A stretch of DNA of 64,000 bases, from NCBI RefSeq assembly GCF_004137795.1, contig NZ_NWTM01000001.1, positions 1,353,229 through 1,417,228 on the forward strand. The letters are read 5' to 3'. The DNA comes from Pectobacterium zantedeschiae (GTDB taxonomy: Bacteria; Pseudomonadota; Gammaproteobacteria; Enterobacterales; Enterobacteriaceae). Shown piece by piece: positions 8,382 through 16,266 of this stretch; position 1 is the first letter of the stretch; each line of letters opens with the position of its first letter. Both the position numbers and the translations under genes were made by a program. The notes under the pieces are model-generated. The model searched no databases, was not told the DNA's origin, and saw only the letters and a list, made by a program, of their open reading frames with translations.

Positions 8382-8807
8382 TCAACGCACATCATCCCAA
8401 CTAAGGTTCTCTGCAACCTTGCGGAAAGTGCCTGGACTCGGCACTCGGTATTTGTACCAGTTGGTATCAAATACCGCATTTTGCTCCTGAGCTAACGTTC
8501 GGCCTTCGCGTAACATCTCTAAGAAGCCTGGCTCTTCAGTGACTTGATTCACAACGATAACGCTCATCGGGGCTAGATTATTGTAAAGACTGTAAAGAGA
8601 AACCAATGCCAAAGCCTCTTTCAACCCACGCCCAGCTCGTCGCCCATACCCCATTAGCTCAGCTAGTTCCCCATATGTAATCAACTTACCTGATTCTTTG
8701 TTGGCATGAGCATATCCAGACAAGATGTACCAAATCATATTGGCTTGCTCATAGCGACGGGTATTCCCCGGAGTAAACTCTTTTAGTTCTGGAACTGTTT
8801 TTTCCAT
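8382..8807 (-). CDS. Hypothetical protein with winged-helix-like segment
   Basis: 141 residues from an ATG with AGGTG upstream. The stretch ITYGELAELMGYG..GRGLKEAL followed by APMSVIVVNQ..EEPGF resembles a widespread pattern in which a small helix-turn-helix domain is followed by a conserved P-x-S-x-x-V-V strand; I do not know a function for it. A perfect 12-base inverted repeat lies directly upstream (8815..8854), as expected for a regulated, possibly self-regulated gene. It ends in a terminator and interrupts the tail operon, so it is probably cargo. Confidence 0.6.
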   Translation of the reverse strand: MEKTVPELKEFTPGNTRRYEQANMIWYILSGYAHANKESGKLITYGELAELMGYGRRAGRGLKEALALVSLYSLYNNLAPMSVIVVNQVTEEPGFLEMLREGRTLAQEQNAVFDTNWYKYRVPSPGTFRKVAENLSWDDVR

Positions 8808-8814
8808 GACACAC

Positions 8815-8854
8815 CTGTATTAATTTTCACTATAGAGTGTGCAAATTAATACAG
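8815..8854. promoter_or_regulatory. Perfect inverted repeat upstream of 8382..8807
   Basis: CTGTATTAATTT (8815..8826) and AAATTAATACAG (8843..8854) are exact reverse complements, 16 bases apart. The repeat ends eight bases before the start codon. It includes TATAGT, a possible -10 element. It looks like a repressor operator. Confidence 0.55.
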
Positions 8855-8896
8855 TTAACTTATCAAGTCAATGCTCCACGTGTTATATTTTCTGCC

Positions 8897-9568
8897 TTAT
8901 GCCATCTTCAGCCGCCGCGCCTTCTTCGCCATATAGTCATCTGCGACCGCGTCATACTCTTCCCGCGTAAAGCCCTTCTGTTCGGGATATTTTGCCGCCA
9001 ACAGCATTTGAAACTCGGTCATCGTCAGCAATTCGGCTTCCGTACGGCTCATGCCGAAGTGATTACGCGCCGCATTGATGTAGTCGAAGGCGTTAAATTC
9101 CTTGGTGGCTTCGCCGCCTTCATGACGCTGGAGCTTACGTACCTTCGCTTTGCCAATAATGCCATGCACTATCAGAGACTGAGCGAGAACCACCATATCG
9201 AACTCGTCCATTGCTCCGCGCCGGATTTTGAATGTACGTCCGCGCGTCCTGGCAGGTCGAACATCTCCAGTGAGTTCACAGATTTCATCATCGCAGCAGG
9301 CATCAAGGACGCTCACCGCCGCAGACAGGGCTTTCCTTCCATATGTTGAGCTTTTGATGTGCTGAACGATCCACTCGGGGATACATCCGTAAGCCGCCAT
9401 AGCTCTCTGCATTAGGCCTGAAACCTCGTCGTGGTGCAGGTCATAGAACGCCGAAACAATTTCCTCCGGTTCACCGATCCTTGTCATGTTGGCGAAGGAG
9501 GGTCTGAAAAAGTAGTCCCGTTCGCCGTAGGTGATTAGGAGTTCACCTATCTCTTTCATGAGTGTCAT
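8897..9568 (-). CDS. Phage protein in the tail assembly chaperone position
   Basis: 223 residues, with AGGATT before the ATG. It lies between the major tail protein and the tape measure block, where siphophages keep their G/GT tail chaperones. The C-terminal part (MSRTEAELLTMTEFQMLLA, then a basic end KKARRLKMA) looks like the T part of such chaperones. The body is seen in other enterobacterial prophages as an uncharacterised family. No slippery site for a G/GT frameshift was found, so if it is the chaperone it is a single-frame version. Confidence 0.6.
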   Translation of the reverse strand: MTLMKEIGELLITYGERDYFFRPSFANMTRIGEPEEIVSAFYDLHHDEVSGLMQRAMAAYGCIPEWIVQHIKSSTYGRKALSAAVSVLDACCDDEICELTGDVRPARTRGRTFKIRRGAMDEFDMVVLAQSLIVHGIIGKAKVRKLQRHEGGEATKEFNAFDYINAARNHFGMSRTEAELLTMTEFQMLLAAKYPEQKGFTREEYDAVADDYMAKKARRLKMA

Positions 9569-9626
9569 GTTCTTAATCCTTAGCCAGCATTATATGGGCC
9601 TCTACTGGAAGCCCCGGGAATGATGA

Positions 9627-10385
9627 CTACACAGTCACCGTGACAGCGAAAACGGCAGTGAATTCGCCATCATCAGTTTTGACGGTGATATTCGCGCCGC
9701 CTGCCGTTGCACCCGATGGGGCGCTGACCGTTACCGTGTTACCGCTGATCGTCGCTGTGGCGCGTGCTGGTACAGACGAGGCTACCGCAAAGGTTTTCTC
9801 AGTTGCATCGGTCGGCGTAACATTGACGGCGAAGGTTGTCGAAGCACCAGCAGCTACAGATGCACTGGTTGGTGTAATGGTTACTCCAGTGACCGGAATA
9901 TCAGCGTCGGTATCAAGAACCTGAATAGTGTCGGCTGCCGCCACCTTAAACTCGGTAGAGAATGTGATGATGTCGTTGGTTCCACCATCAGAACTTAGAG
10001 CGTTAATCAGCATGTAGCCGACGAAGGTGATCGGACCGAACTCCATTCGCACCCACAATGTCGGCTGCCGAGCGGCCTGAATCTCGTTGTTGAAATATTT
10101 GATCAGTCGACCTACGCCGTACTGGTCGAGTTTGTCGTTCTTCCGCACCTCGCCCTCAAAAGAAATGGTGAAGTCAGCGTTGGTAACGATGCTCTCGACA
10201 TAGCCTTTGGTGTCGTCGGCATCCGAAGTAACGCTGTTCGGCGAAAAGTCGAAACCCTTGCTAGTACCGGCGGCCAGAGCTTTCCATTCGGATTCCTGCG
10301 GAAGCGCATCGGCGCAGCCATCAGCAACTTCCAACACGATCGCACGACCAAACAATTTCGAATTGTTGGTTTGGCAATTAGCCAT
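9627..10385 (-). CDS. Major tail tube protein with C-terminal Ig-like domain
   Basis: 252 residues from an ATG with CGAGG upstream. Residues 1 to about 160 are the tail tube part (ending FSTEFKVAAADTIQVLD). Residues about 168 to 252 are a Big_2-type Ig domain, with the usual pattern VTGVTITPTSASVAAGAS and an ending TDDGEFTAVFAVTVTV. Lambda V has the same plan: tube domain plus a surface-exposed Ig domain that may help weak binding to cells. The gene follows the tail terminator gene. Confidence 0.88.
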   Translation of the reverse strand: MANCQTNNSKLFGRAIVLEVADGCADALPQESEWKALAAGTSKGFDFSPNSVTSDADDTKGYVESIVTNADFTISFEGEVRKNDKLDQYGVGRLIKYFNNEIQAARQPTLWVRMEFGPITFVGYMLINALSSDGGTNDIITFSTEFKVAAADTIQVLDTDADIPVTGVTITPTSASVAAGASTTFAVNVTPTDATEKTFAVASSVPARATATISGNTVTVSAPSGATAGGANITVKTDDGEFTAVFAVTVTV

Positions 10386-10405
10386 AGTATTACCTCGTTA
10401 TAAGT

Positions 10406-10428
10406 AAAAAATCCGCCGGGTGGCAGAT
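10406..10428 (-). terminator. Hairpin with T-run before the major tail gene
   Basis: ATCTGCC and GGCGGAT pair around ACCC and are followed on the minus strand by six T. It lies between the tail terminator gene and the major tail gene, a place where attenuation could tune expression levels. Confidence 0.6.
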
Positions 10429-10440
10429 TGTTAATGTTGC

Positions 10441-10824
10441 TTACTCCCCGTAGAGGCAAGCGAATTGGAGTCGGAAGACAATCCTTCCTTCATCGGTGGG
10501 TATCGGAGGTGGTATACCGCCCATGTTTTCAATTTGCCCTACGCAACTGTCACTAATCGGATTTTCCTGCACGTAGTCGATAATGTTTTGAACTGCCTGT
10601 GCAGTGGCTGCACGCTTATCCTTCGGACCGATAACATCCACCAACACGTAATGTTCTGCGCCGAGGTCTTTGCGAATTGGAGTGCCGCCATTGGGACGGA
10701 AGACTATAAATGCGTCTGTCGCCTTCTTCGTGTCTTCAAAAAATAGCAACTGGACAATGCGTCCCTCGGTAAGACCGGCAGTCACAAACACGTTTTTAAC
10801 CCGTTCATACATCGATGGGGTCAT
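10441..10824 (-). CDS. Tail terminator protein (lambda U-like)
   Basis: 127 residues. It precedes the major tail gene, as U precedes V in lambda. The sequence has the alternating pattern of the tail terminator family (VQLLFFEDTKKATDAFIVFRP, then EHYVLVDVIGPKD and a final beta strand RIVFRLQFACLYGE). The start at 10824 overlaps the end of the upstream tail completion gene by four bases (ATGA). The protein closes the tail tube at the head-proximal end. Confidence 0.75.
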   Translation of the reverse strand: MTPSMYERVKNVFVTAGLTEGRIVQLLFFEDTKKATDAFIVFRPNGGTPIRKDLGAEHYVLVDVIGPKDKRAATAQAVQNIIDYVQENPISDSCVGQIENMGGIPPPIPTDEGRIVFRLQFACLYGE

Positions 10825-11189
10825 ACCGATAATTCCTTATGCACCACAGCATCAATCTGACTGCGCATATCGTCAAAGCCTTTGCGTAAAAACTCTTTCT
10901 CAGCTGTAGAACGCCGGAAATTCTGCTTCACATTAGGGTCATGAACTGACAGCGCGTAATTTGCTGAATAGCCGACACGCCCAGTAACACGCATGCCGTT
11001 AATGACTAGCTCTCGGTACTGGCTGTTTATCAGTAACGATGTGTCGATAGGCGTGTACAGCGCAGCCTGTGAACTACCGATAATTAGCGCTGACTGAATG
11101 GCCCGAGCCACCTTCCGGCCAGATATGTCCTCAATGAGATGTTTCATTCTGGCCTTGGCCTGGCCGATGCCTCTTACTTTTCCAGCCAT
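10821..11189 (-). CDS. Tail completion protein (lambda Z / HK97 gp10-like)
   Basis: 122 residues, basic. The pattern RAIQSALIIGSSQAALYTPIDTSLLINSQ followed by TGRVGYSANYALSVHDP is the usual signature of the HK97 gp10/Z family, where a Tyr-Ala-x-x-V-H motif follows a conserved strand. It acts in the joining of tail to head. Coupled by overlap with the tail terminator gene downstream. Confidence 0.8.
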   Translation of the reverse strand: MAGKVRGIGQAKARMKHLIEDISGRKVARAIQSALIIGSSQAALYTPIDTSLLINSQYRELVINGMRVTGRVGYSANYALSVHDPNVKQNFRRSTAEKEFLRKGFDDMRSQIDAVVHKELSV

Positions 11190-11191
11190 GG

Positions 11192-11542
11192 CTAAACTCC
11201 CGTGATAATGGCCCAGTCGTCAACAAGGCGGTCAAAGGTGTCTTCGAAGCAGACAGATTGCATCACTTCGTCAGCACCGGCAGCCAGCGGGTCTGCATCA
11301 GATGAAACACCGATCATGATGTAATCGCCGGTGTCAGCATCAGCGAATTCTGTCCAGAACGTGTTTTTCACCACGCGCTCAGAGCCGATATCGCCTAAGC
11401 GCTTACTCAGGCCGCCCTGGTATCCGCAGTCGATGACCAACGGTTCGGCGAAGCCCGCCGGGTCGCCGTATTCATTACCACCATCGAGCCGCTTCCAGAA
11501 CGTCGCCTTGCCCGTATATGACCAGCGGCCAATTTCTGACAT
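11192..11542 (-). CDS. Head-tail joining protein (head closure type)
   Basis: 116 residues starting MSEIGRWSYTGKATFW. Its position between the connector gene and the tail completion gene, and its size, are those of a head closure or head-tail adaptor protein. Recognisable features are few: a beta-rich protein with FWTEFADADTGDYI in the middle. It starts three bases after the stop of the small gene 11546..11716. The assignment rests mainly on gene order. Confidence 0.6.
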   Translation of the reverse strand: MSEIGRWSYTGKATFWKRLDGGNEYGDPAGFAEPLVIDCGYQGGLSKRLGDIGSERVVKNTFWTEFADADTGDYIMIGVSSDADPLAAGADEVMQSVCFEDTFDRLVDDWAIITGV

Positions 11543-11545
11543 TGC

Positions 11546-11716
11546 TCACTCCTTCCAGCTCAGCACGGCCGCACCAGTCGCGCGAATGCGCTGACAGTTG
11601 ATGTGCCACTCGACATTCGGCTCAACGAATCCGGTAGTCTGCCGGTTGGTATCGGTCAGCACCCAGACGCGGGCGAAGGCCTTGGGTTGACGTTCAGCGA
11701 CAGAGGTCCACTCCAT
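11546..11716 (-). CDS. Small phage protein, 56 residues
   Basis: The ATG at 11716 shares a base with the stop of the upstream connector gene (TGATG), a coupled start. The product begins MEWTSVAERQPKAFARVWVL and ends VLSWKE, followed one base later by the next gene. Composition and tight packing between two coding genes support it as real. It may be a small structural or assembly protein; function unknown. Confidence 0.6.
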   Translation of the reverse strand: MEWTSVAERQPKAFARVWVLTDTNRQTTGFVEPNVEWHINCQRIRATGAAVLSWKE

Positions 11717-12093
11717 CAGCAGCCTCCAACGACATCAAAGAATCCGACTGACGAGCCAGATAGAGGCAAGTCGCCCAGGCATCCGTTCTTGTCCCAGGAC
11801 AGGATTTGTGAGTAGAGGTGATCCGTTCCGGCACTGTCGTAGGTGAACGAGCGAGATGCGCCGGACGGTGCTGATTGAGAAGCTATTTTACGGGCACCGG
11901 ACAAGGCTGCCAGTCGCGCGGCTGCATATATGAGAAGTAGCTTTTGCAGGCTTTCGGAATAGCCCGCCCCATCCATACACCCAGACGCGGCGCTAACCTG
12001 GTCAATAAGCAACTGAAGCACAGCATCCGGGACCGCGAAGCCCAAGTCAGTCATCAGCGGCTTAACGTCATCAAGCGTGATTTGGGCTGCCAT
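11716..12093 (-). CDS. Head-tail connector / adaptor protein
   Basis: 125 residues. The first half is helical (LTLDDVKPL-type start, MTDLGFAVPDAVLQLLIDQV) and the second half carries SQSAPSGASRSFTYDSAG, both seen in short connector proteins that sit under the portal. It follows the capsid gene group and precedes the head closure gene, the expected place. Family assignment is by pattern and order. Confidence 0.6.
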   Translation of the reverse strand: MAAQITLDDVKPLMTDLGFAVPDAVLQLLIDQVSAASGCMDGAGYSESLQKLLLIYAAARLAALSGARKIASQSAPSGASRSFTYDSAGTDHLYSQILSWDKNGCLGDLPLSGSSVGFFDVVGGC

Positions 12094-12095
12094 GG

Positions 12096-12491
12096 TTACT
12101 TCGCCTTTTTGGTTGCTTCGGTCAGAGCCGCTTCTGCGGTTTCAGCACGAGCATTCGCCGCTGTCAACTCAGCAGCGTGAGCAATGTTCAACTGCTCCAG
12201 CACCTCAGCGTGCGCTTTGTCTTTCGCTTCGAGAGCGGAATGAGCAGTGTTCAGTTGCTCCAGCGCGTCATTTAGTTGGCTCTGCAGCACATTGTCATTA
12301 CTGACAGGGGCTGACAGCGTTGCCACTTCAAACACCAGTTTCTCGCCCTTCTCTTTCGTCGGCTCTGCCTTGCCAGCCGCAACCCATTTTTCAGCGACCA
12401 CGTCGTCAACTTCATAAACCACGCCAACCTCCAGTTTCTGGAAGCTGGCACCGGCAAAGAGGTTTGCTACCAATACCTTTACGAGTGCCAT
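12096..12491 (-). CDS. Phage structural-region protein with C-terminal coiled coil
   Basis: 131 residues with AAGGATAAAAC before the ATG. Residues 1 to about 60 form a small compact domain (VGVVYEVDDVVAEKWVAAGKAEP) common next to capsid genes. Residues 70 to 131 are a coiled coil with an internal repeat: LEQLNTAHSALEAKDKAHAE and LEQLNIAHAAELTAANARAE. It may be a head accessory or fibre protein. Not recognised further. Confidence 0.6.
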   Translation of the reverse strand: MALVKVLVANLFAGASFQKLEVGVVYEVDDVVAEKWVAAGKAEPTKEKGEKLVFEVATLSAPVSNDNVLQSQLNDALEQLNTAHSALEAKDKAHAEVLEQLNIAHAAELTAANARAETAEAALTEATKKAK

Positions 12492-12500
12492 GTTTTATCC

Positions 12501-13577
12501 TTAGCTCGAAGCGTAAACTACAGAGAAGTGACCAGCGATATCCTGCTTGACCATCAGGCCAGCAGCCCCCCATGTGCGCCACACGTAATCGCTGTTGTAG
12601 AACTGGCGTGGGTCAGCAACGGTACCGAACGCCTGGCCGACAATAGGAGCGATAACGCCAGCCCCCAGCGGCAGAATCGTGATCTGGTTACCGGCCAGTT
12701 CCGCATCTTCTTTGATGTCTTTAATGCCAGAGAGCTTTTTAATCTCTTCCAGCACCGTGCGCAGGGAATTCACGTCGAAATACTGTTCCCAGTTCGACAT
12801 GATTTCGCTGGAGACGTACCAGGTCTGCTCGCCGTACTGATAGTTCTGCAGCTTCAGCACATCGCGCAGCAATATTGCCTGTGCACGAATGGCCTTAGGA
12901 TCGGTACTGGTCGCGAAGTTGAAGGTCAGCGTAATCTGAGCGACACGCTCATCAGCACGCAGGCCTTTCCAGGTTTTATCGTCGAACTTGATAAAGTTGC
13001 CTGCTTTGTCGCGGAAACCGCTCCAGATGTAGTCCACGTACTGACGACGAACATCATCGACAGATCCGGACTGGGCATCAGCCAGGGAAGCCAGCGCAGA
13101 GCCTTTGTTGAATACCGGGTCACGCCAGTTGAACTTGAAGCCGGAATCGTGGATCGGGACCATCGTGCCGTCGAAGGTGTAGGATTTCGCGTCCAGCGCC
13201 GCACCAATCTGGCCAGACATAGACGTATGCGCCCAGCCGCGACCGCCTTTGCGGGCGTACTCGTACACGGATTCTTCGAGGCGAACCGAGCGCGACAGCG
13301 GCATCAGGTCATTCAGTAGAGTGAACTCGGTGTTCGGCTCGAATTCAGCCAAAACGGTTTGATCGTAGGCGCGGTACAGACGACGGATATCGTCGACCGC
13401 ATTCACTGCATCCAGCGCCGGGGCGTTAGCGGCGTCACCGCGCGCGCGGGTACGTGCGATGAAATCAGCTACAGCCTGAGCGCTGGCGTTACGAGCAAAC
13501 TGCAACTCACGAAACTGAGCGGTGTTCGCCTCAAGGTTCCGGGTGGCCGTAGCCTGTTGGGTGGAGAATGCAAACAT
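12501..13577 (-). CDS. Major capsid protein
   Basis: 358 residues with AAGGAG before the ATG. It lies after the protease/scaffold and decoration genes and is the only gene of the right size here for the capsid. The sequence has features of HK97-fold major head proteins: an N-terminal helical arm, a central segment (RLEESVYEYARKGGRGWAH) and a C-terminal domain with beta strands (GNQITILPLGAGVIAPIVGQ). It belongs to a family found in enterobacterial siphoviruses rather than to lambda E itself. Confidence 0.82.
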   Translation of the reverse strand: MFAFSTQQATATRNLEANTAQFRELQFARNASAQAVADFIARTRARGDAANAPALDAVNAVDDIRRLYRAYDQTVLAEFEPNTEFTLLNDLMPLSRSVRLEESVYEYARKGGRGWAHTSMSGQIGAALDAKSYTFDGTMVPIHDSGFKFNWRDPVFNKGSALASLADAQSGSVDDVRRQYVDYIWSGFRDKAGNFIKFDDKTWKGLRADERVAQITLTFNFATSTDPKAIRAQAILLRDVLKLQNYQYGEQTWYVSSEIMSNWEQYFDVNSLRTVLEEIKKLSGIKDIKEDAELAGNQITILPLGAGVIAPIVGQAFGTVADPRQFYNSDYVWRTWGAAGLMVKQDIAGHFSVVYASS

Positions 13578-13587
13578 TCGTTGCTCC

Positions 13588-14028
13588 TTACTTGATGACT
13601 ACGCGCAGCAAATCGCCGGCGGTCGCAATGGTGTATGAACGGTCTTCTTCCACGAAGGCGCGGACCGACTCATCAGCGGCGGCAACTTTTACGCGACCAT
13701 TGACGATGGAAAGCGGCTGACCTTTGGTGTAGGTACCGGCCACAGCTGGCACGTTGAAAAAAACGCCTGGGGTCGGATGCATAGCAACCACCCAATCACC
13801 GGCCGCAATGATGTCGTCGACAGTTTTGCAGCGCAGATAGTCGTAGTTGGCGACATAGAGGATCGCGTCTTCGTCGCCGTCCACGGAGGCAGTAAACTTC
13901 TTGGTGGTGTTATCGAAGAAGCCGATCGTACCTGGCGGGGTTGCTGCGGCAGCGGCCCCCTCGCGATGAAGCTGCGGGTTGGCAAAGATGCCGCCCGCGT
14001 GAATCACGTGTTTCCCGTCTTTAGCCAT
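13588..14028 (-). CDS. Head decoration / structural cement protein
   Basis: 146 residues beginning MAKDGKHVIHAGG. It lies directly between the protease/scaffold gene and the major capsid gene, the usual place for decoration proteins. The sequence is beta-rich and ends with VRAFVEEDRSYTIATAGDLLRVVIK, the type of ending seen in cement proteins of this group. The assignment is by order, size and composition. Confidence 0.65.
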   Translation of the reverse strand: MAKDGKHVIHAGGIFANPQLHREGAAAAATPPGTIGFFDNTTKKFTASVDGDEDAILYVANYDYLRCKTVDDIIAAGDWVVAMHPTPGVFFNVPAVAGTYTKGQPLSIVNGRVKVAAADESVRAFVEEDRSYTIATAGDLLRVVIK

Positions 14029-14031
14029 TTC

Positions 14032-15429
14032 TTACTCCGGCATTTCGCTGAAAGATTGGTTGTTGTTCGCCTGGCGGAATGCACCACTCAGGCCCGTGGA
14101 GGTTTGGCACTGCGCGTAAAGACCATCAAGCGCAGCACCGTCGAGAGCGTTGACTGCCAGATCGTCGAGCTGGAATTTAGCTTTCACCGCAGCGCGCTTT
14201 TCGCCTTTCTCTTTGTCGGCGTTCACCGCAAGACCGCTTTCGATGGCGTTGAGTTTGTCGGCAAACGGCGCGAACCAGGCGGGCGCCTGATCGCTGTTGG
14301 TGGCCTGCTCTTTGGCCTTTTTCTCATCCGCTTCTTTCTTTTCGCGGGCGACTTTTTCTTCCGGCGTTTCGCTTTTCGCTGCTGCCTTATCGGCTGCCAG
14401 CTGGTTGTAGGCGTCCATCAGCTCGTCATCAGACTTACCATCAGTCGGCTTACCAGCGGCTTTCAGCGCATTGATAATCAGTTCTTTCATCGGATCATTC
14501 TCTCCGTTGGTTTTAATCTCGTACTCAGTGGGTTTGCGCACGACTTCTACAGGTTCGCCGACGAAAACGGCCTTGCCGGCTTCATCGATGAGGTACTTCT
14601 GTTTGAAATATTTCGCGTCATCGCGATAGATGAAGGTGTCCGGCCAGACAGACTCGGGCCAGAGGTATGAATCGGTGCCGCGCCCTTCGCGAAGTTTGTC
14701 GCTGATGGCGCGCTGGATATCGTCGAAGGAAAAGTTCGAAGCGTTGGTGAAGAAGAATCGGGTCTTGTTGAGCAGGCCATCGCGGGTGCAGTCGATTCCG
14801 TCAGCAAGGCGAACCAATTCGATCTGCTGCTCTTCGCCGTCCGAGTTAACGAAGATTCCTACGCCCTCCTCCGGCGTGCCGGCACCAAGCTCATCAAGCA
14901 GCACAGCAACATGGTCAAACATCATGTTGGTGGCGATCTCGTTGTACTTCTTGCCCTTCGACTCGCCATTTGCGGCGATACCGGAATACAGCAGGCCGGT
15001 GGAAATGTGGATCGGGTCGGAGTTGGTACCGGCCAGCATCTCATCCAGGCGGTTAATCAGGCGCTTGCCCTTCTCACTGGATTCGGCGTACTGGCGGTTA
15101 ACGTACATGTCGCCCGTCACCTTCCCGTCTTTGTGGCTGACGTTTTGCAACCATGCCCCGACGTGGTACTCGTTCACCGCCCGGACATCGCGCGCAGATA
15201 CATGCTTGCCGTCCACCTTCGGGTGACCCAGAGGCATCGGATTACGCTCAAGCGTGTTGTAGGCCTTTTCTATTTCGGCTGCCGGGTACAACTTCCGGTT
15301 CATCACAATATCGTCAACAACGGGCGTGATGCCGCGAACCACGATATGTGGCTTGCCGTCGATGGTTTCAGTAGTGATGTTTGAAGCGGAGTTGACGACG
15401 GTCAGCACGTTAACGCGATTGCGTTTCAT
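14032..15429 (-). CDS. Prohead protease-scaffold fusion (DUF2213-type)
   Basis: 465 residues. The N-terminal two thirds look like the DUF2213 phage family (RNPMPLGHPKVDGKHVSARD and DVRAVNEYHVGAWLQNVS), thought to be a prohead protease. The C-terminal third is Lys/Glu/Ala-rich and helical (KSETPEEKVAREKKEADEKK), as expected of a scaffold segment. The protein would guide capsid assembly and be removed by cleavage. The ATG has GAGGATCC upstream and follows the terminator of a cargo gene. Confidence 0.8.
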   Translation of the reverse strand: MKRNRVNVLTVVNSASNITTETIDGKPHIVVRGITPVVDDIVMNRKLYPAAEIEKAYNTLERNPMPLGHPKVDGKHVSARDVRAVNEYHVGAWLQNVSHKDGKVTGDMYVNRQYAESSEKGKRLINRLDEMLAGTNSDPIHISTGLLYSGIAANGESKGKKYNEIATNMMFDHVAVLLDELGAGTPEEGVGIFVNSDGEEQQIELVRLADGIDCTRDGLLNKTRFFFTNASNFSFDDIQRAISDKLREGRGTDSYLWPESVWPDTFIYRDDAKYFKQKYLIDEAGKAVFVGEPVEVVRKPTEYEIKTNGENDPMKELIINALKAAGKPTDGKSDDELMDAYNQLAADKAAAKSETPEEKVAREKKEADEKKAKEQATNSDQAPAWFAPFADKLNAIESGLAVNADKEKGEKRAAVKAKFQLDDLAVNALDGAALDGLYAQCQTSTGLSGAFRQANNNQSFSEMPE

Positions 15430-15460
15430 GCTGGATCCTCATTGGTGAATTTCAGGCAAT

Positions 15461-15482
15461 AAAAAACCCGCCGGAGCGGGTT
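15461..15482 (-). terminator. Rho-independent terminator of the 15481..16227 cargo gene
   Basis: AACCCGC and GCGGGTT pair around TCCG, followed on the minus strand by six T and ATTGCC. The hairpin starts inside the stop codon of the cargo gene. Confidence 0.8.
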
Positions 15483-16227
15483 ATTCAGAATCAGGAGTAA
15501 TTACTAATTGAAACGTGCTATTTATATCCCTTGTCATTATTGGGTGGGCGACACCAGTCAGATCTCCAACCTTCAAAACATAAGGGCTTACTTCACCTTT
15601 ACCTCTGTCGAGGCTTATCCTGAACTCTTTTTGGTGTTCATAGGACTTTTGTTTGTGAAAGATAGCCTCTTCTTCGTTGGTCAAAGAAAGCGTCTGGCTT
15701 TGGTCGTAGTATTTAACTGTTTTAGCTATCATTTCTGACGCCTCGCCATTATCGACAAGATGCTGCGAGGCTGCCTGAACCTTCTCCAAGAATAAACCTG
15801 TATTTGGGATAACCACCGCATATTCTCCCAGATTAACCACATCTTCTGGTACTGCGAAGTAGTCTTTTAGAAGCTCAACTTGTTCAGCGCTGATTCTTCC
15901 ATCCAAAGAAATATCATGTGAATGAAGGGCCATTAAACAGAGAACATTTACAGAGTCGAAGTGGGTTCTCTTGATCGCGATTGGGGCTGCAATGTCTGAA
16001 CTTGGTATTTCAAACTCTTGATCTCCAAATTTGAAGATCATCCTCATCCCTGAAGGCTGTAACCATGCGCTTAGAGCTTCATGTTTATCACCAATATTTC
16101 CAGAGTGTTCTTCTTCAAGGTCAATGAAATACTTTAGGGGATTCATGTACAAATTCCCTTTAATAAATTCATTTCTATATTCTTCTGAAGAGAATATTTT
16201 CACAAAGAAACCAACGCCTTGCTGCAT
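15481..16227 (-). CDS. Cargo protein of unknown function between capsid genes
   Basis: 248 residues from an ATG with a strong site (AGGAG, six bases upstream). The N-terminal part FFVKIFSSEEYRNEFIKGNLYMNPLKYF and the C-terminal motif KSYEHQKEFRISLD recall proteins with the plan of DUF2971 and related families (an opening tyrosine/phenylalanine strand, then late Lys..Glu-x-x-Phe-Arg). Some of these occur in defence settings; the link here is by pattern only. The gene separates the protease gene from the minor head gene, is less GC-rich than both, and carries its own terminator. Confidence 0.6.
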   Translation of the reverse strand: MQQGVGFFVKIFSSEEYRNEFIKGNLYMNPLKYFIDLEEEHSGNIGDKHEALSAWLQPSGMRMIFKFGDQEFEIPSSDIAAPIAIKRTHFDSVNVLCLMALHSHDISLDGRISAEQVELLKDYFAVPEDVVNLGEYAVVIPNTGLFLEKVQAASQHLVDNGEASEMIAKTVKYYDQSQTLSLTNEEEAIFHKQKSYEHQKEFRISLDRGKGEVSPYVLKVGDLTGVAHPIMTRDINSTFQLVITPDSE

Positions 16228-16266
16228 GAGCTATCTCCTAATGGAAAATAGCACCATATAACTTTT

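Noticed and set aside
12528-13319. 263-codon plus-strand frame opposite the major capsid gene
   Set aside because: It lies wholly antisense to a firm structural gene and has no ribosome site.
13777-15384. Long plus-strand frames opposite the protease/scaffold and decoration genes
   Set aside because: Antisense shadows of Lys/Glu/Ala-rich codons; Phe/Val-rich products without domain likeness.
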